Source of the DNA: Reticulitermes speratus
Taxonomy: Eukaryota > Arthropoda > Insecta > Blattodea > Rhinotermitidae
DNA: 64,000 nucleotides
Reading direction: 5' to 3'
Assembly (NCBI GenBank): GCA_021186555.1
Contig: JAJKFL010000042.1
Location: 27,961,521 to 28,025,520, forward strand
This document shows, one piece after another, positions 59,296-64,000 of this stretch. The position numbers were made by a program, and so were the translations under genes. A model generated the notes under the pieces. That model ran no database searches. It worked only from the letters and a program-made list of their open reading frames with translations, and was not told the origin of the DNA. Numbering within the stretch: the stretch's first letter is position 1; each line of letters begins with the position of its first letter.

Positions 59296-60865
59296 GAGAA
59301 TTAGATATTGCTGGTTATTCTGAAGAAGGACTTTGGCCTTGGCAATAGTTCCGTAGGGGGAAGTCAGACCGTTAGATCCTTATGCTTCTTAGCCGATATG
59401 CTCCAATTAAAAATACACTGTGCTGAAGTGCGTTCTTGACTTCTGCGGGCGAGTTAATTCCATTATGTGAGGCAGAATTTTATATCGTGTTCCATCTGGT
59501 TAAAACTGTGCATTAATTTGACTCTAAGCTTCTTTTAAACAGAACATTTAATAAATGGCCACCATTGGAGAGTGAGAGAAATTTCTTGCTTTTGACAGGA
59601 TCTATAAATTTCTGTATAAGCTTCGCCTGGATTTAAGGGACAACCACCCAAGCTCTCAAGACCAAAATTTTACTCTTGGTTAATGATCAGTAATTAATGT
59701 AGGAGTATCGATTTTGTGCTAAGTAAACGACACCTCCTGGAGTAAAATTCGTGTGTCTGGTTTTCAGCATTCTTTCTTATGGTCAAGGTATGAAGAATTC
59801 AAATCACCGACCGTTAGACCTGGCCTAAAGTAAAATTTTTAAGTAAAAATTTGAATAGTCATTTTTACACAAATAATCACGTCAATATTCTGTCTCACCC
59901 TTGTCAGTGGCATCCTCGGAATAGGACTTTATGTTTATATCTAATCAAGTGTTTGTCTGATCACTGTGTTTTTTTCATATCTTATTATGTTATTAAAATA
60001 AGATCTTCTTACGGATGTAAGTAAAACTCTTATACATTATTTTGAAACATAGGGACAAGGAGATATCTAATATTGAGCGTTCAGGATATTAACTTACAAA
60101 ATGGTGTAAAAATCTCAATCCACGTCTGTGGGTTGTGACACCATGTAGCTTTATTGCATATCTGAATTTGGAAGAAAATTACCTAACAAATCTTAATGGG
60201 TGGGCTCGCATAATCTTCCAACCATTTGTTGTCCATGATAAAATTACACGGCGTCACGACATTCAAAAGCGTAATGTGAATAAACGCCGCTGTGAAAACC
60301 ACCAACTATAAACATTTATTTGAACACAATTGTGAATGTAAGCAAATTAATAAGCATGATTATATTTACTGAAACCTTTTGCCTGATTTTGATTGGCTTT
60401 TTACAATTTGTATATTTGAACTGCTGAATATTGGAGGCAATAATACTAAACACATAGTGAAATAACAGGAGCTACGTATATTATACTCCATCACATACTT
60501 TTAGGTGATCAAATAAAGTAGCATAATCTAGGGAGACGAGAAAGTCATTCATAATTGTTGTCGGCAAACCTGAAGGGAAGTAACCACTTGGGAGAAGAGT
60601 GTAGAAGAGTTCCACGCAGCATGTTCCTCTGAAACATCAATACGTATATACCAGAGTACACGTTGTCACATCGAAGTTTATGATCACCCTTGTACCTGAA
60701 GGTTATTCCTGTCTTCATATGTTTGTGCAATGCTTTCACATTGATTGTGTTGTTTCGTTAATACTAACTTAAATTTCCATTTATATAATCTGAACTCACA
60801 AAACCGGAAAGCTTCTTATATTAATTATAGAAATAATTGATATATTTTAAATATATTAAATATTA
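59296..60865. other. 3' flank of the SIAH gene, no further gene recognised
   Basis: AT-rich. A candidate polyadenylation signal AATAAA is at about 59550. No supportable coding sequence on either strand. Confidence 0.45.
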
Positions 60866-61080
60866 AGGCTTGGGTCTGAGGCCGTTCGCTTGCTGGGATT
60901 GTGTTTCGAATCCCACCGCAGGCATGGATGTCTCTCTCTTGTCAGTGCTGTGCATTGTCTCTGCGACGGGCTAATCACTTGTCCAGAAAAGTCCTAAAAT
61001 TGTGGAGTGTACAACTGAGTGTGATCACAAAACCTTGACAACGAGGAGGCCTAGGCCAACTAGGGGTGTCCAGCCGTTGG
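60866..61080 (+). mobile_element. tRNA-like SINE
   Basis: A polymerase III B-box-like gtttcgaatccca lies at 60903-60915, with an upstream A-box-like ggctt-gg-ctgaggccg, in the spacing of a tRNA-derived promoter. The following ~150 bp (ctctgcgacgggctaatcac, gtgtccagccgttgg) is a non-tRNA body. It does not fold as a full tRNA and has an AT-rich left flank. No target duplication was resolved. Confidence 0.5.
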
Positions 61081-61997
61081 AAAAAAAGAGATATTACCTA
61101 TTAATATACACAATTTATTAATATTATATATATGTCTATATATAGTGATGCAAACATCCCGGGTTGCAAAACTCCAATGAGGCCTGGGCCATAAATCACT
61201 CAAAACTATATATGAAGGAGCACTGATTCCACTGTTAACATACGGAGCGCCCGTCTGGGAAGAGGCTATACGGAAACAAAGAAACCTCCAAAAGTTGCAA
61301 AGAGTACAAAGACTGATAAATATCAAAACAGCAAAGGCCTACAGAACTATTTCATTCGAAGCTTCTTGCGTAATGGCTGGGGTACCACCTATAGGAATTG
61401 TAATAGAGGAAAAGGTGCAGCTCTACAAAGTAAAGCATAGTTTAAGAAGAAGCGAACATGAATGCGATATACCACTGCCAGTTAAGGACTGGCCTCACCC
61501 GGCACGGCGAGTGAAAATAAATGAAATATGCGAATTAACACCATATGATATAGAGGTTTACACAGACGGCAGCAAAGTCCGGGGCATGGTCGGAGCAGGA
61601 GTGGCTATATATGAGGGAAAAATTCTTACAAAACCAGCAAATATAAGCTAGAAAGCTGCTGCTCAAATAATCAAGCTGAACAAGTAGCAATTCTAAAGGC
61701 AATGGAACATCTACAAACACTACTAGACCGCAACAGTAACGATAGAACAGTAGTCATCTATACTGATAGTAAAGTAACACTAGACTCACTGAAAAACAAC
61801 TACACACACAGCTCCATAATTGAACAAATACGAAACAATGTTCGACATTTCACGGAGCAAAAATGGGCAATTCACTTTGGTTGGGTAAAGGCACACATAG
61901 GAATCGCGGGCGAGATGGCAGACAAATTCGACAAAGAAGCAGCCGAGAATGATGCACAAAACACGGTTAACAACAGAATACCCATATCTACAGTTTA

Positions 61998-63312
<1,315 letters not shown>

Positions 63313-63723
63313 TATACCGAACAAAAGAAGAAAGGACTCGAACAGTGGCAGAGACAATGGGAGAGTACCGAAAAAGGAGCGATGTGCAGATCGTTCTTTC
63401 CAAAAATAGATCAAAGGTTAAAACTGAAAATCCCAATAACACCGGAGTTTACAGCTATTGTCACTGGACATGGGAAGACAAAATCTTACCTGCACAGATT
63501 TAAAATAACAGATAATCCGATGTGCCACTGCAATGAGGGAGAACAAACATCGGAACACTTGATTTACACATGCAAAATACTGGAAAACCAAAGAAAAATC
63601 ATGATACAGCAAATTACAGCTAATGGAGGAAACTGGCCAACTACAAACAGGAACCTTATAGCAAAACATATGACTACATTTTTAAGATTTGTAAAATCAA
63701 TCGACTTTAATGCACTCCAATAG

Positions 63724-64000
63724 TAAGATAAAACATAAGTAATTTCAATTAAAATATAATTCTTATATGTAGACAGGAAACACCAATTTACTGTGAAAGA
63801 TAAAAATGCAATTGTAAACATGGTAATGCTAGAATCTAGACGTGTAGCTTTAAGTGAATCAACTAACATAAATTACATTCTTTCTAATCACATAATTCAA
63901 TTGACGCGTAAGAATGACAAATCATACAAGGTATTAAGAACTAGATAATTAACCTTAGACATAAGCCAGCCTCACAAAAATAATACGAATTGTTCAAACA
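63724..64000. other. LINE 3' UTR and flank, no gene
   Basis: AT-rich DNA after the LINE stop codon, without a recognised 3' tail before the window ends. The element end is therefore not defined. Confidence 0.4.

Noticed and set aside
59310..59352. A ctgaagaaggactttgg stretch resembling the hammerhead start
   Set aside because: There is no GAAAC on the 3' side and the putative helix II pairs poorly.

Overview
This is an animal, almost certainly insect, genomic window. There are spliced host exons, AT-rich intergenic DNA, and several kinds of eukaryotic transposon in many states of decay. The mix of non-LTR elements and the (TTAG)n-tailed RTE-like element remind me of cockroach or termite genomes (Blattodea). 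That placement is recollection, not a search result. There are no bacterial-style operons, no CRISPR array and no rRNA.

Only two pieces look like ordinary host genes. One is a terminal exon for a secreted single-von-Willebrand-C-domain protein (1119-1441, +). The other is an intact single-exon SIAH-type RING ubiquitin ligase (58378-59295, +). Nearly everything else that codes is transposon-derived and broken.

Layout. 1-600: fragment of a multicopy transposon-like protein (-). 600-2040: SVWC exon with hammerhead-like elements on either side. 2.0-5.2 kb: no gene seen. 5.2-5.5 kb: a Penelope-type GIY-YIG endonuclease fragment. 5.69-11.54 kb: an old DNA transposon copy (A) split by a near full-length CR1-like LINE (-). 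11.54-37.25 kb: a ~25.7 kb satellite array with a ~357-bp monomer. It carries five copies of a captured Gypsy-type leader/gag fragment and a 100-N gap at 33595-33694. 37.25-38.69 kb: a piggyBac-like non-autonomous element on the array edge. 38.70-40.2 kb: a Transib/RAG1-like transposase remnant (-). 40.59-42.94 kb: a second, more complete copy (B) of the transposon split at 5.7-11.5 kb. 42.9-45.6 kb: no gene seen. 45.6-48.5 kb: a degenerate GGTCA-type pentamer array whose strand flips near 48.2 kb, split by an inverted-repeat element. 48.70-51.84 kb: a full-length but dead RTE-like LINE with a 14-bp target duplication. 52.3-53.9 kb: a tiny poly(A) retrocopy and a piggyBac remnant. 55.1-58.2 kb: a 354-bp hammerhead-bearing element, a minisatellite and a 1.7-kb fold-back element. 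58.4-59.3 kb: the SIAH gene. 60.9 kb: a tRNA-like SINE. 61.2-63.7 kb: the RNase H end of an I/R1-type LINE, split by a nearly intact mariner.

Two themes deserve attention. First, at least five loci share a hammerhead-like core (TGANGAT, helix, GAAAC). Four are bounded by 11-13 bp target duplications, and three of these are inverted pairs with a one-sided extension of about 32-37 nt. This is the architecture of Penelope-like elements, and a Penelope endonuclease relic is present. Second, the satellite has captured a retrotransposon leader/gag segment and amplified it as part of its higher-order repeat.
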